DNA from: Deltaproteobacteria bacterium RIFCSPHIGHO2_02_FULL_40_28
GTDB lineage: Bacteria > UBA10199 > 2-12-FULL-40-28
Assembly: GCA_001798135.1 (NCBI GenBank)
Contig: MGRJ01000023.1
Span: 95,239 to 159,238, forward strand
Direction of reading: 5' to 3'
DNA length: 64,000 nt
The translations under genes were made by a program, and so were the position numbers. This document shows, piece after piece, positions 43,699-52,263 of the stretch (its first letter is position 1; the number at the start of each line of letters is the position of its first letter). Below the pieces are notes generated by a model. The model was given only the letters and a program-made list of their open reading frames with translations. It had not been told where the DNA came from and ran no database searches.

Positions 43699-44350
43699 AA
43701 TTTTCAATCTCATCAAAATTTTTAAAAATTTTATCAGCGTTTTCAAGTTGTTCGGGAGGATAAGTATGGGCTAGGGCATAAACCGTCATCCTTGCCCTTT
43801 TAGCAGCTTCTATTCCTGCTTGTGAATCTTCAAGAACAAGACAATTTGCAGCAACAATTTTGGGATTATTTTTTTTAAGCCCCGATAAAGCTAATAGATA
43901 ACCTTCAGGATCTGGTTTTCCATGTTTGGTTTCATGAGCACTGATAATGATGGGGAAAAAAGAAAAAAGATTTGTTTCCTTTAATACGTATTCAATTTCG
44001 GATCTTAAGGCTCCAGAAACTATGGCTAGAGAAAAACTGTGGGATACTTTTTTGATAAATTCATCTACGCCTGGGAAAAGCCGAAGCTTGTTTTTGAGAG
44101 CAGGAAAGTAAAGTTTATTTTTTTTTTGGATGAGATCTTTTATTTTTTTGGGTGTTACATTTTTTTTAGAAGCTAAAAACACAGCTTCAATTAACCCTTT
44201 GTCGTCAAATCCCAAATATTTTTCCCAATAATCTTTTTCAGTTAAATCAATTTCTTCTTCTCTTAATATTTTTTTAAAAAGTTCAAAGTGAATGGCTTCA
44301 TCATCAATAATAAGGCCGTTAAAATCAAACAGACAGGCTTCAAATTTCAT
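43682..44350 (-). CDS. HAD-superfamily hydrolase, beta-phosphoglucomutase-like, with Asp-to-Asn change
   Basis: A 222-aa HAD phosphatase of the phosphoglucomutase-like subfamily. Motif I reads LFDFNGLIIDDEAIHF: the nucleophile Asp is kept but the second acid (usually D-x-D) is Asn, a known variation in some HAD proteins. Motif II is AIVSGALRSEIE, motif III KHGKPDPEGYLLAL, and motif IV VLEDSQAGIEAAKRA. The ATG at 44350 overlaps the hemB stop by 4 nt (ATGA). It probably dephosphorylates a small sugar phosphate or nucleotide; substrate unknown. It is the last gene of mgtE-hemB-HAD, and its 3' end overlaps that of the large membrane protein gene by 17 bp. Confidence 0.85.
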   Translation of the reverse strand: MKFEACLFDFNGLIIDDEAIHFELFKKILREEEIDLTEKDYWEKYLGFDDKGLIEAVFLASKKNVTPKKIKDLIQKKNKLYFPALKNKLRLFPGVDEFIKKVSHSFSLAIVSGALRSEIEYVLKETNLFSFFPIIISAHETKHGKPDPEGYLLALSGLKKNNPKIVAANCLVLEDSQAGIEAAKRARMTVYALAHTYPPEQLENADKIFKNFDEIENFMKLY

Positions 44351-45318
44351 ACAAGCCTGGCCCATTCTTTTGCAAAATAAGATACAATCATTTGTGCCCC
44401 TGCTCTTTTAATAGCAACAAAACTTTCATGAATGAGTTCTTTTTTAGAATAGCCTGCATTTTGAGAGAGGGCATTAATCATCATGTATTCACCACTTACT
44501 TGATAAGCTGCCACAGGCAGAGAACTTGCTTGAGAAATTTTTGAGATAATATCCAAATAAAAAAGAGCTGGTTTAACAAGAAGAATATCGGCTCCTTGTT
44601 TTTCATCAAGCCTGGCCTCACGCAGAGCTTCTTTGGCGTTGGCATAATCCATTTGATAGTCCTTGCGATCACCAAATTGTATCTTAGATCTGGCAGCATC
44701 TCGAAAGGTAGCATACAAGGGTGAAGCATATTTAACTGCATAGCTCATGATGGGGGTATTGCTATATCCTTTTGTATCAAGGGCAGCACGAATGGCCCCA
44801 ATGCGTCCATCCATCATATCGGAAGGAGCTACCATGTCGGCTCCAGCTTTGGCATGACTCACCGCAACTTGGGATAAGATGTCCAAGGTAGCATCGTTAT
44901 CAACAGAGCCTTTTTTATTGATGAGTCCACAATGTCCATGGCTTGTATATTCACACAAACAAACATCCGAGATTACTAAAAGCTCGGGACATTTATTTTT
45001 AATGGCATCAATGGCTTTTTGTATAATTCCATTTGCAGCATGGGCATAACTTCCTTGGGAATTTTTTTTTTGTGGAATGCCAAAAAGAATAACAGCAGGG
45101 ATTCCAGCTTGGTAACAGGATTTAGCTTCAAGGGCGCAATCCTTTAAACTCCATTGATATTGGCCTGGCATGCTTGGAATTGGTTTTTTTGTTTTAAGCC
45201 CTTCCTTGATGAAGAGAGGTTGGATTAAATGTTTACTACTTACCGTTGTTTCGCTCACTAGGGCGCGCAAGTGAGAATTTATTCTTAATCTGCGAGGTCT
45301 TTGAATGAGAGTTTTCAT
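44347..45318 (-). CDS. hemB: Porphobilinogen synthase (delta-aminolevulinate dehydratase)
   Basis: Condenses two aminolevulinates to porphobilinogen, the second step of heme synthesis from ALA. The 323-aa protein has the metal-binding block DVCLCEYTSHGHCG (three cysteines, the zinc type), the Schiff-base lysines in SYAVKYASPLYATFRDAA and ILLVKPALFYLD, and the GIPAVILFGIP strand. Product supply suits a genome with many cytochromes. It overlaps mgtE by 4 nt and the HAD gene by 4 nt, so all three should be one transcript. Confidence 0.96.
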   Translation of the reverse strand: MKTLIQRPRRLRINSHLRALVSETTVSSKHLIQPLFIKEGLKTKKPIPSMPGQYQWSLKDCALEAKSCYQAGIPAVILFGIPQKKNSQGSYAHAANGIIQKAIDAIKNKCPELLVISDVCLCEYTSHGHCGLINKKGSVDNDATLDILSQVAVSHAKAGADMVAPSDMMDGRIGAIRAALDTKGYSNTPIMSYAVKYASPLYATFRDAARSKIQFGDRKDYQMDYANAKEALREARLDEKQGADILLVKPALFYLDIISKISQASSLPVAAYQVSGEYMMINALSQNAGYSKKELIHESFVAIKRAGAQMIVSYFAKEWARLV

Positions 45319-46676
45319 ACTCCATGTCCTTCTAGATAGGTCATCATCAAAGTAGCAATTTCTAAAAGAAGACCAAAGGAAATAAAATCAGTAAACATGG
45401 TAATAATAACCGATGTCCCAACAGCGGGATCAAGTTTTAATCGTCTAAAGAGAAATGGAATAGCAGCACCAATGAAAGATCCCAAAATCAAAGCAAGAAT
45501 GGTGGAGGTAGAAAGAACAAAGCCAAGATACCAGTTTTGTTTCCAGAAAGCCCCGGCTAATCCCATCAAGAGCCCGCAAATAATACCAATCATGGCACCG
45601 CTCATGGTTTCTTTAAAAACCGCCTTATAGCCTTTAATAAATGAAAATTCATCGGTGGCCATGGCTCGTACCATCACAGTTAAACTTTGAATAGCGCCAT
45701 TACCCACAATATTGGAAATAATGGGTAGAAAAACAGCAAGGACTACCATGTTTTTGATTGATCCTTGAAAAAAACCAACCACGGTTGCAGCTAGGGCTGC
45801 TGTAAACAGATTCATAATCATCCAGGGAAGTCTTTTAGTAATTTTGATGACAATGGGAGTTAAGGCGCGATCTTGCCCAGATAATCCTGCTAAGTTATAA
45901 ATATCTTCTTCGGCTTCTTCTTTTACGATGTCGATAACATCATCAACAGTAATCACTCCCACCAACTCACGAGTGCGTGTAACCACAGGGATGGCCAGAA
46001 GATTGTAGCGTTCTACAATATGGGCAGCATGGGTTGCAGGTTCATCAGCAAAAACGGAAGTGACTTCTTGCCCCATGATATCACAAATTTTAGCGCCTGG
46101 TTTAGACATCACCAGGCCCCTTAATGATTGCACTCCTAAAAGATGCCCCTCATCATTGATAACGTAGATATAAAAAATACCTTCAATTTCTGGTTTATTT
46201 CGGAGGCTTTCAATAGCTTGTTCTACTGTCATATCAATGTGAACAACTAAGTAGTTAGAAGTCATCACCGATCCCGCAGAATTTTTGGGATAGATGAGAA
46301 GTTTTTCTAATTTTGATTTTTGATTTTCTGGGAGGAGGTCGATAATTTCTTTCCAGCGGGATTCAGGTAATTTTTCTAAAAGAAAAAAAGCATCATCACT
46401 TTCCATGCGAGAAAGCATGGAGGTTAGTTTATCATTTTCGATGGATTCTAAAATATCTGGAATCATAAACTCCGGGAGTTCCAGGAGGGTTTTCCCTGCT
46501 TTAGCTACCAAGAGAAGAGAATACAAAAGTCGTTTGGTATCACCGGGAGCCAGTTCCGAGAAAAGTATGGTAAGGTCTGTGGGATGAATTTTTTCGATCA
46601 TTCGGGCAATGTCACCCTCGGCGCCTGAATGAAGGAACTTTTTGATCATCTTAATTTGAGTTGGGTTCAAGGCCAT
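45315..46676 (-). CDS. mgtE: Magnesium transporter MgtE
   Basis: A 453-aa protein with the MgtE order: an N-terminal superhelical domain (IHPTDLTILFSELAPGDTKR), two CBS repeats (VVHIDMTVEQAIESLRN and VIVGVITVDDVIDIV-type, here LVGVITVDDVIDIVKEEAEE), the RLPWMIMNLFTAA plug helix and five membrane helices with PIISNIVGNGAIQSLT and GAAIPF motifs. It is a gated Mg2+ channel that senses cytosolic magnesium. It is the first gene of the mgtE-hemB-HAD operon, with a promoter very close to the ATG. Confidence 0.95.
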   Translation of the reverse strand: MALNPTQIKMIKKFLHSGAEGDIARMIEKIHPTDLTILFSELAPGDTKRLLYSLLLVAKAGKTLLELPEFMIPDILESIENDKLTSMLSRMESDDAFFLLEKLPESRWKEIIDLLPENQKSKLEKLLIYPKNSAGSVMTSNYLVVHIDMTVEQAIESLRNKPEIEGIFYIYVINDEGHLLGVQSLRGLVMSKPGAKICDIMGQEVTSVFADEPATHAAHIVERYNLLAIPVVTRTRELVGVITVDDVIDIVKEEAEEDIYNLAGLSGQDRALTPIVIKITKRLPWMIMNLFTAALAATVVGFFQGSIKNMVVLAVFLPIISNIVGNGAIQSLTVMVRAMATDEFSFIKGYKAVFKETMSGAMIGIICGLLMGLAGAFWKQNWYLGFVLSTSTILALILGSFIGAAIPFLFRRLKLDPAVGTSVIITMFTDFISFGLLLEIATLMMTYLEGHGV

Positions 46677-46682
46677 ATCTTA

Positions 46683-46711
46683 TTTTTACCCTTTTTTAGC
46701 AGGAACATCAA
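46683..46711 (-). promoter_or_regulatory. Predicted leaderless promoter of mgtE
   Basis: Minus strand: TTGATG (46706-46711), 17-nt spacer, TAAAAA (46683-46688), then 6 nt to the ATG at 46676. No Shine-Dalgarno is present in between, consistent with a leaderless message. Confidence 0.42.
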
Positions 46712-46753
46712 CGAACTCTTTACTTTGCTGCCTGATTTTGATTGATTGCCCTC

Positions 46754-47512
46754 ATGAAATTGGCTTGTTGGAACGTTAATGGAATTCGCTCTATTCTCAC
46801 AAAGGGGTTTTTAAACTATGTCTGTGATGAAAACCCCGATATTCTTTGCTTGCAAGAAACCAAGGCTCATCCCGATCAGGTTGATCTAGTCCTGCCCAAT
46901 TATGAGCATCATTTTTGGAATTCAGCTCAAAAAAAAGGTTATTCTGGAACAGCCGTATTTTCAAAAAAAGAGCCTCTTGCTTTTTTTTATGGCATGGGAA
47001 TAGAAAAACACGATTTAGAAGGGCGCATCATTACTCTCGAATTTGATGCCCACTTTTTAGTGAATGTGTATACGCCCAACTCCAAAAGAGAGTTAGAGCG
47101 GCTTAATTATCGCATGGGATGGGATAGGGATTTTTTACAGTTTTTAAAAAAATTGGAAAAAAAGAAACCAGTGATATTTTGTGGTGATCTTAATGTAGCC
47201 CACAAAGAAATTGATTTGGCTAATCCTAAAACAAATCACCGTAATGCTGGTTTTACTGATGAAGAAAGAGAAGGATTTGATCATTTAATGCAAGCTGGTT
47301 TTACAGATTCTTTTCGTCATTTTAATCAAGATCCCGGGCATTATACCTGGTGGAGTTATTTTGCAAATTCCAGAGCCAGAAATATTGGATGGCGTATCGA
47401 TTATTTTTGTCTCTCTAAAAACCTTGTCCCCCATATGAAAGCCGCTGGTATTCGGCCAAAGATCATGGGTTCAGACCATTGTCCTGTTTTTTTAGAGGTG
47501 AAAGGGCTTTAA
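46754..47512 (+). CDS. xthA: Exodeoxyribonuclease III / AP endonuclease
   Basis: A 252-aa EEP-family nuclease for base excision repair. It shows CWNVNGIRSIL, DILCLQETKAHPDQV (catalytic Glu), GYSGTAVFSKK, FCGDLNVAHKEIDL (Asp/Asn), GWRIDYFCLS and GSDHCPVFLE (Asp-His). The ATG at 46754 begins at the conserved MKLACWNVNG; the TTG at 46742 is an unlikely extension. Divergent from mgtE. Confidence 0.95.
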   Translation: MKLACWNVNGIRSILTKGFLNYVCDENPDILCLQETKAHPDQVDLVLPNYEHHFWNSAQKKGYSGTAVFSKKEPLAFFYGMGIEKHDLEGRIITLEFDAHFLVNVYTPNSKRELERLNYRMGWDRDFLQFLKKLEKKKPVIFCGDLNVAHKEIDLANPKTNHRNAGFTDEEREGFDHLMQAGFTDSFRHFNQDPGHYTWWSYFANSRARNIGWRIDYFCLSKNLVPHMKAAGIRPKIMGSDHCPVFLEVKGL

Positions 47513-47518
47513 TTTTTC

Positions 47519-48388
47519 ATGCAAACCAAAAAAATCACCCTTAATGGTATTAAGCATCAGGTTTATTTTTGGGGAAAAGAAAATAAACCAAAATTATTTT
47601 TTCTTCATGGTTGGTTGGATACTGGGGCCAGCTTTCAATTTGTATGCGATGAACTACAGAAAGATTTTTTTTGTATTGCCCCAGATCTTCGGGGATATGG
47701 AAAAAGCGCACATACTTCTAATCCCTTGGGTTATTTTTTTTACGAATACATAGCTGATATTGCATGCCTCTTTGATTATTTTTCATCTCAAAAACCAGTA
47801 AGGCTTGTGGGGCATTCTCTTGGTGGGCATCTTGCCTCGATGTATGCGGGCACTTATCCCCATCGGTTAAGTCATCTGGCAAATTTAGAAGGTTTTGGGG
47901 TAACAGATCATTCTGAAAGTGAAGCGCCTCTTAAATTACGTCAATGGTTAGAAAGTAAAACGGGCAAGGGTTTTCATATTTATCCAAGCAGGGAAGCTTT
48001 TGCCTTAAGGTTAGTAGCTAATAATCCTCGTTTAACCTTGGATCGGGCTAAAAAAATTACCCCTTTTCTTTGTAAGAAAATGAAGGGGGGGTATCAAATG
48101 GCGGCGGATTTTAAGCATCGCATGCCCAATCCTCATTTGTTTCAAATGAATCAAATTATTCCATTTTGGGAGGCCATTTCTGCCAAATGTTTGCTTTTAA
48201 TGGGAGAGAGTACCGAAATGCGGGCCTGGATTAAAACACATCATAGTTTGAAAGAAGAAATTACAAGACGCTTAAAACATTTTCCTAAGGGGTCACCGCT
48301 GGTTACGCTTAAGGGATGCGGGCATATGATGCATCTCGAAAAACCAAAAGAGCTAGCCCAAATTATTTTGGATTTTGTAAAAGACTAA
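47519..48388 (+). CDS. Alpha/beta-hydrolase fold protein
   Basis: A 289-aa cytosolic hydrolase. The oxyanion segment FFLHGWLDTGASF, the nucleophile elbow GHSLGGHLA (Ser), and the late histidine in LKGCGHMMHLEKP with an acid in between make a catalytic triad. RGYGKSA is the usual loop after the first strand. Substrate is unknown: an ester, lactone or haloalkane are all possible. It starts 6 bp after xthA, so it is likely in the same transcript. Confidence 0.85.
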   Translation: MQTKKITLNGIKHQVYFWGKENKPKLFFLHGWLDTGASFQFVCDELQKDFFCIAPDLRGYGKSAHTSNPLGYFFYEYIADIACLFDYFSSQKPVRLVGHSLGGHLASMYAGTYPHRLSHLANLEGFGVTDHSESEAPLKLRQWLESKTGKGFHIYPSREAFALRLVANNPRLTLDRAKKITPFLCKKMKGGYQMAADFKHRMPNPHLFQMNQIIPFWEAISAKCLLLMGESTEMRAWIKTHHSLKEEITRRLKHFPKGSPLVTLKGCGHMMHLEKPKELAQIILDFVKD

Positions 48389-48413
48389 GAAATACCCCTC
48401 CCCGGCTTTTGCA

Positions 48414-49049
48414 CTATTCCAATCCAATATTAAATTTCATGGATATAATGATCTCCTCGATTTTTTTTCTTTCTTCTGAAGTTTGATAAATGGCAATTAA
48501 ATTTAAAAAATATTCTCTTCTGATTGTTGTAAAATGAATCTGGTAAATAGGCTTGGTATACAGCATCGATTTTCCTTCTAAAACATCAAACATCACCCCA
48601 TCAATTTTTGTCATACTGATGGATTTATCAAACTGATAAGGGGGTTCAAACTTTATCAGTAAGCTCTTTACCTTCTCTAAGTAGTTTTTGCGGTTTATAG
48701 TTGTTGCAAACCAATGGGTTTTTTCGGCAGTGATGAGAAAAGAAGCATTAAAACTAGCGGGTGGGCCTGCTTTTTTGGCAAAAATACTGGCAAGAGTGAT
48801 AATTTCTTGCTGAGAAGGATTAAGCCATTTTTCGAAAGTTTTTAATTGCTGCGGATTTAATTTTGAATTTTTAAGATAGTCAGCAATTTTTTCACTTTGA
48901 AAATGCCATTCTGATGGGATGATTAATTGAAAACCAAAATAATTGTGATAATAAGTGTTGCCTTCTCTATGTCCTAAATCTGGGATTTGATGCAGGTAGT
49001 GGCAATGCCAAGAAAAAAGAGCCATGAAAAAAAACAAAATAAATTTCAT
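48414..49049 (-). CDS. Exported protein of unknown function, PsbP/DUF1795-like
   Basis: A 211-aa protein with a short signal-like start (FILFFFMALFSWHC). A cysteine is present there but the preceding residues do not fit a lipobox well. The mature part reads YYHNYFGFQLIIPSEWHF, then a helical region and ...ILEGKSMLY-like beta segments, the general pattern of PsbP/DUF1795 single-domain proteins. Such proteins often have assembly or stress roles. Uncertain assignment; no operon partner. Confidence 0.55.
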   Translation of the reverse strand: MKFILFFFMALFSWHCHYLHQIPDLGHREGNTYYHNYFGFQLIIPSEWHFQSEKIADYLKNSKLNPQQLKTFEKWLNPSQQEIITLASIFAKKAGPPASFNASFLITAEKTHWFATTINRKNYLEKVKSLLIKFEPPYQFDKSISMTKIDGVMFDVLEGKSMLYTKPIYQIHFTTIRREYFLNLIAIYQTSEERKKIEEIIISMKFNIGLE

Positions 49050-49070
49050 TCTTTTTCATTGGAACATCGC

Positions 49071-49099
49071 GTGACAAAAATCAAGGAAGAAGCTAGAAT
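49071..49099 (+). promoter_or_regulatory. Predicted leaderless promoter of aroC
   Basis: GTGACA (49071-49076), 17-nt spacer, TAGAAT (49094-49099), then 8 nt to the ATG at 49108 with no ribosome-binding site in the gap. Confidence 0.45.
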
Positions 49100-49107
49100 A
49101 TCCAGTC

Positions 49108-50190
49108 ATGGCAGGAAATAGTTTTGGTCAATCTTTTAGAATTACCACTGCTGGTGAAAGCCATGGGCCTGGGAATGTGGTGATTATTGATGGTGTACCA
49201 CCTGGCATTCCTCTTCTCGAAAAGGATTTTCTTTTTGATTTAAGTCGAAGGCGTCCCGGACAATCTAAAATTACAACTCAAAGAAAAGAAGCTGATACCC
49301 CCGAAATTTTATCTGGTGTTTTTGAAGGAAAAACAACAGGCACCTCACTTTCTATTTTAATTCGCAACCAAGATCAGCGCTCCAAAGATTACGAAGATAT
49401 CAAAGACAAATATCGTCCTGGTCATGCCGATTTTACCTTTGATGCCAAATATGGGTTTAGAGACTATCGTGGCGGTGGAAGAGCCAGCGCCAGGGAAACC
49501 GTGGTACGTGTGGCTGCGGGGGTGGTGGCTAAAAAAATTCTAGCACGTGCCGGGGTTGTAGTTGTGGGGTATGTAAAACAAATAGGTCCTTTAGTGGCCA
49601 CTATTCCTCATCCTGAAAAAATAACTCTTTCGGAAGTAGAATCCAATATTGTGAGATGTCCTGATGTAGAAATGGCTCCTCAAATGATAGCTCTTATTGA
49701 TGAAGTGAGAAAAAATGTGGATTCAATAGGAGGAGTAGCTGAAATTGTAACCAAAGGAATTCCTGCTGGTTGGGGAGAACCTGTTTTCGACAAATTAAAA
49801 GCCGATTTAGCCAAGGGTCTTTTTAGTTTACCTGCAGTGATGGGTGTAGAATATGGGGAAGGTTTTAATGTAGCTACCCTGCGGGGAAGCGAAAATAATG
49901 ATTATTTCATTTCAAAAAGAGGAAAAATTACCACTCAAACAAACAGGCATGGGGGCATGCTTGGGGGAATTTCTTCCGGGTTACCACTGGTGCTTCGTTG
50001 TGCGATTAAACCAACCAGTTCTTTAGCAAGGCCACAACCTACAGTGACTAGAAAAGGCAAGAAAACAACTATTCAAACCAAGGGACGTCACGATCCCTGC
50101 CTTCTCCCACGCTTTATTCCCATGGGAGAGGCCATGGTAGCTATTACCCTGGCCGACCACTATCTTCGGTATCAATCTTGTCGTATCTAA
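49108..50190 (+). CDS. aroC: Chorismate synthase
   Basis: Last step of the shikimate pathway: 5-enolpyruvylshikimate-3-phosphate to chorismate, needing reduced FMN. The 360-aa protein starts [20 protein letters not shown] and has [35 protein letters not shown], the [18 protein letters not shown] signature, and [19 protein letters not shown]. All catalytic-site motifs are present. It is the only gene of its transcript as far as visible. Confidence 0.97.
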   Translation: MAGNSFGQSFRITTAGESHGPGNVVIIDGVPPGIPLLEKDFLFDLSRRRPGQSKITTQRKEADTPEILSGVFEGKTTGTSLSILIRNQDQRSKDYEDIKDKYRPGHADFTFDAKYGFRDYRGGGRASARETVVRVAAGVVAKKILARAGVVVVGYVKQIGPLVATIPHPEKITLSEVESNIVRCPDVEMAPQMIALIDEVRKNVDSIGGVAEIVTKGIPAGWGEPVFDKLKADLAKGLFSLPAVMGVEYGEGFNVATLRGSENNDYFISKRGKITTQTNRHGGMLGGISSGLPLVLRCAIKPTSSLARPQPTVTRKGKKTTIQTKGRHDPCLLPRFIPMGEAMVAITLADHYLRYQSCRI

Positions 50191-50209
50191 ATATTTTTGA
50201 ACAGCGCTC

Positions 50210-50788
50210 TTAAGTTCTTACCATAAAGGCGGAAAGATCCATCGAATATTGAGCGCTTAAGCGGGTAAAGATGTTATTGGTGAAGGGGCCAACAGCGGGA
50301 TCAACAGTTAAAGTGCCTGGAGGAAAATCAACAGAGATTCTTGCACCACTCATGGCATCGTTAATGGCAGAGTGAGATCCAGTGTGTTTGGGATCTTCCA
50401 TCAGCTTTTGAATACTTGTTCCAATATCCTTGTCATCCATAATGTACCAATGCAGGAGTTCCATACAAATAGCATAAGCATAAATTTCATCACTTGAACC
50501 GGAAAAGGAAACCTTATATTGCTGGCGGGGTTTAAAGTCGTTTCCAGTATTTACATAGCTCATATTTATTTTAGCTTGTCCTGTGGGAGTTCTGGCAGCC
50601 AAGGCACTTATCTGATCGAGTGCCTGATAGAAATCAACACACTCAGAAGTGAAGCCTCTTTTTTCAAGACAAATACTGGTTGCTGTATCCGACCCATAGA
50701 GAGGCCATATTTCTTTAAAATTCCCATCACCCTTACCATCCAGGCGATCTATGCGGTCGTTAATAGTTCTTGCTGTAGTTCCATCCAT
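50210..50788 (-). CDS. Protein of unknown function
   Basis: A 192-aa cytosolic protein, predicted without signal peptide. It is acidic and contains CLEKRGFTSECVDFY and MELLHWYIMDDKDIG, but no known motif. The start MDGTTARTINDRID is the only good ATG. It lies between aroC and a gene remnant, on the opposite strand. Coding is plausible from length and composition only. Confidence 0.45.
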   Translation of the reverse strand: MDGTTARTINDRIDRLDGKGDGNFKEIWPLYGSDTATSICLEKRGFTSECVDFYQALDQISALAARTPTGQAKINMSYVNTGNDFKPRQQYKVSFSGSSDEIYAYAICMELLHWYIMDDKDIGTSIQKLMEDPKHTGSHSAINDAMSGARISVDFPPGTLTVDPAVGPFTNNIFTRLSAQYSMDLSAFMVRT

Positions 50789-50885
50789 TTTTGTTTACTC
50801 ATTTTTACAAAATGATACACTGCGTTATAATCCCTTATCGCCAATAACATAAAAGGGTTGTGAAAAAAAGATAAAAGTGCCAAAA

Positions 50886-51053
50886 ATGTCTAAAGTTATG
50901 GGAAGTACCCAGATTTATTTAGGTTTTATAGGGGCTGGCCAAAATACCCGTGAAAAACATCTCGCTTTAATTGATGTTTCAAAGATTTTTGTATTGTTTT
51001 TTGAAGATCAAAAGAATATCCAGATAACCTATGACTTTCAAGCCGCTCGATAA
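50886..51053 (+). pseudogene. N-terminal remnant of a Gfo/Idh/MocA-type oxidoreductase
   Basis: A 55-codon open frame contains IYLGFIGAGQNTREKHLALI, which matches the NAD(P)-binding Rossmann start of Gfo/Idh/MocA dehydrogenases (GFIGAGxNTRxxH). The remaining 25 or so codons do not continue the family, and no further domain follows before the pdxH gene, whose ATG lies inside this frame. A truncated 5' fragment is the simplest reading. Confidence 0.45.
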
Positions 51054-51642
51054 AAAAGATTTAAACCCAGATCCAACGGATCAATTTGCATCTTGGTTTG
51101 AAGAAGCCACCCAAACTAAATCCATTTGCTTACCGGAAGCTTTTTGTCTTTCTACCACCTCCCCCAAGGGAGACCCAGAGGGGCGTATGGTGCTTTTAAA
51201 AGGTTTTGATTCAACAGGATTTGTTTTTTATACCAATGCGCATTCTGCTAAGGGGTGCAGTTTAAAAAAAGAACCCAGAGCAGCCCTTACTTTTTATTGG
51301 AGTGAATTAGGCAAACAAATTCGAATTCATGGAAAAACTAAAAGAACAAGCGTGGATGAAGCCGATGCTTATTTTGCAACAAGGCCAAAAGAAAGCCAAA
51401 TTGGAGCTTGGGCTTCGCTGCAAAGTGAAGTGTTAGAATCACGGGATATTCTCGAAAAACGCTTTGATGAATTTTCGAAAAAATTTGAAGGGCAAGTGGT
51501 ACCTCGTCCTCCCCATTGGGTAGGATATTGCTTGGTTCCCCATCTTTTCGAGTTTTGGCAAGAACGCCCTAACAGACTACACGACCGATTTTGTTATCAG
51601 AAAATAGCCTCTGGCTGGACCCTTACAAGGCTTTATCCTTAA
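51031..51642 (+). CDS. pdxH: Pyridoxamine 5'-phosphate oxidase
   Basis: FMN enzyme that makes pyridoxal phosphate from pyridoxine or pyridoxamine phosphate. The 203-aa protein has DPTDQFASWFEEA, RMVLLKGFDSTGFVFYTN, SAKGCSLKKEPRAALTFYW, QIRIHGKTKRTSVDEADAYF, SQIGAWASLQSE and the C-terminal WQERPNRLHDRFCY with the substrate-binding RxxRLHD. The ATG at 51031 overlaps the preceding remnant. Confidence 0.95.
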   Translation: MTFKPLDKKDLNPDPTDQFASWFEEATQTKSICLPEAFCLSTTSPKGDPEGRMVLLKGFDSTGFVFYTNAHSAKGCSLKKEPRAALTFYWSELGKQIRIHGKTKRTSVDEADAYFATRPKESQIGAWASLQSEVLESRDILEKRFDEFSKKFEGQVVPRPPHWVGYCLVPHLFEFWQERPNRLHDRFCYQKIASGWTLTRLYP

Positions 51643-51662
51643 ACAATAACCCAACCTTAGGA

Positions 51663-51992
51663 TTACAAATCAAAAAGAATTTTTAAGTGGGAACGTATTT
51701 TTTTTCTTTCCGGGGATCCAAGCTTACCTAGTTTTTTAAGTACAAGGCGTTTATCGAGAGTGGCAATCTTTGAAAGTCTGATGACAGAAGCAAGCAGTAA
51801 ACCACATTGCTTCCAGGAAGATACCACAAAATCATAGGCATCTCTGGCATCCCCGCTCGTGATCCGGGCAATGATAAAATCATAATCTCCCGTATCTGCT
51901 AGTACAACTGCTGGTCTTTTTTTAACTTCTGAAAGATGGAAATAAGGAAATGCGTTAAGAAGAACAATGTCACCAAATTCAAAGCGTGTCAT
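51663..51992 (-). CDS. PemK/MazF-like toxin
   Basis: A 109-aa protein starting MTRFEFGDIVLLNAFPYF, with KKRPAVVLAD in the position of the PemK/MazF RP-x-V(L) strand, and SVIRLSKIATLDKRLV, where MazF-like proteins have a conserved S/T-(K/R)-x(n)-L-(D/E). MazF enzymes are mRNA interferases; the substrate cannot be told. The ATG at 51992 gives the typical family start; an in-frame ATG at 52022 would add ten lysine-rich residues. It overlaps the antitoxin gene by 14 bp. Confidence 0.72.
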   Translation of the reverse strand: MTRFEFGDIVLLNAFPYFHLSEVKKRPAVVLADTGDYDFIIARITSGDARDAYDFVVSSWKQCGLLLASVIRLSKIATLDKRLVLKKLGKLGSPERKKIRSHLKILFDL

Positions 51993-52215
51993 AAATACTG
52001 TCTTTTTCTTCGTCGTCTTCAAAAAAGGCCTGCGTGGTTAATTTTTGCCAATTATCTTCGTCGGAAAGACGTTTTTTTTCTTCAATGAGATGTTGTCTCA
52101 AGATTCCTGAAACAGCCTGGGAAAAGGACCAACGGTTTTTTTTAGCGATGGTTTCAATGGGCTTTCGCAGGAGTTTTTCTTCTTTTTTTGAGATGTAAAT
52201 AGACCAGTAACTCAT
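51979..52215 (-). CDS. Antitoxin of the PemK/MazF-like module
   Basis: A 78-aa acidic protein preceding the toxin. The N-terminus (MSYWSIYISKKEEKLLRKPI) begins with a short beta strand and helices that suit a ribbon-helix-helix DNA-binding domain (IETIAKKNRWSFSQAVSGIL), and the C-terminus (DDEEKDSIYDTL) is acidic, as expected for the toxin-wrapping tail. It likely represses its own promoter through the palindrome over its start codon. Assignment is from size, position and character. Confidence 0.65.
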   Translation of the reverse strand: MSYWSIYISKKEEKLLRKPIETIAKKNRWSFSQAVSGILRQHLIEEKKRLSDEDNWQKLTTQAFFEDDEEKDSIYDTL

Positions 52216-52251
52216 ATATATGAGAATATATGAGATTCAATGATATGTCAA
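52211..52251 (-). promoter_or_regulatory. Leaderless promoter and palindromic operator of the toxin-antitoxin pair
   Basis: Minus strand: TTGACA (52246-52251), 17-nt spacer, TATTCT (52223-52228), then 7 nt to the ATG at 52215. CTCATATATATGAG (52211-52224) is a perfect palindrome covering the -10 edge and start codon, with ATATATGAG repeated once more upstream. This is a typical autoregulated toxin-antitoxin operator. Confidence 0.6.
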
Positions 52252-52263
52252 GACGGAGGCTTT

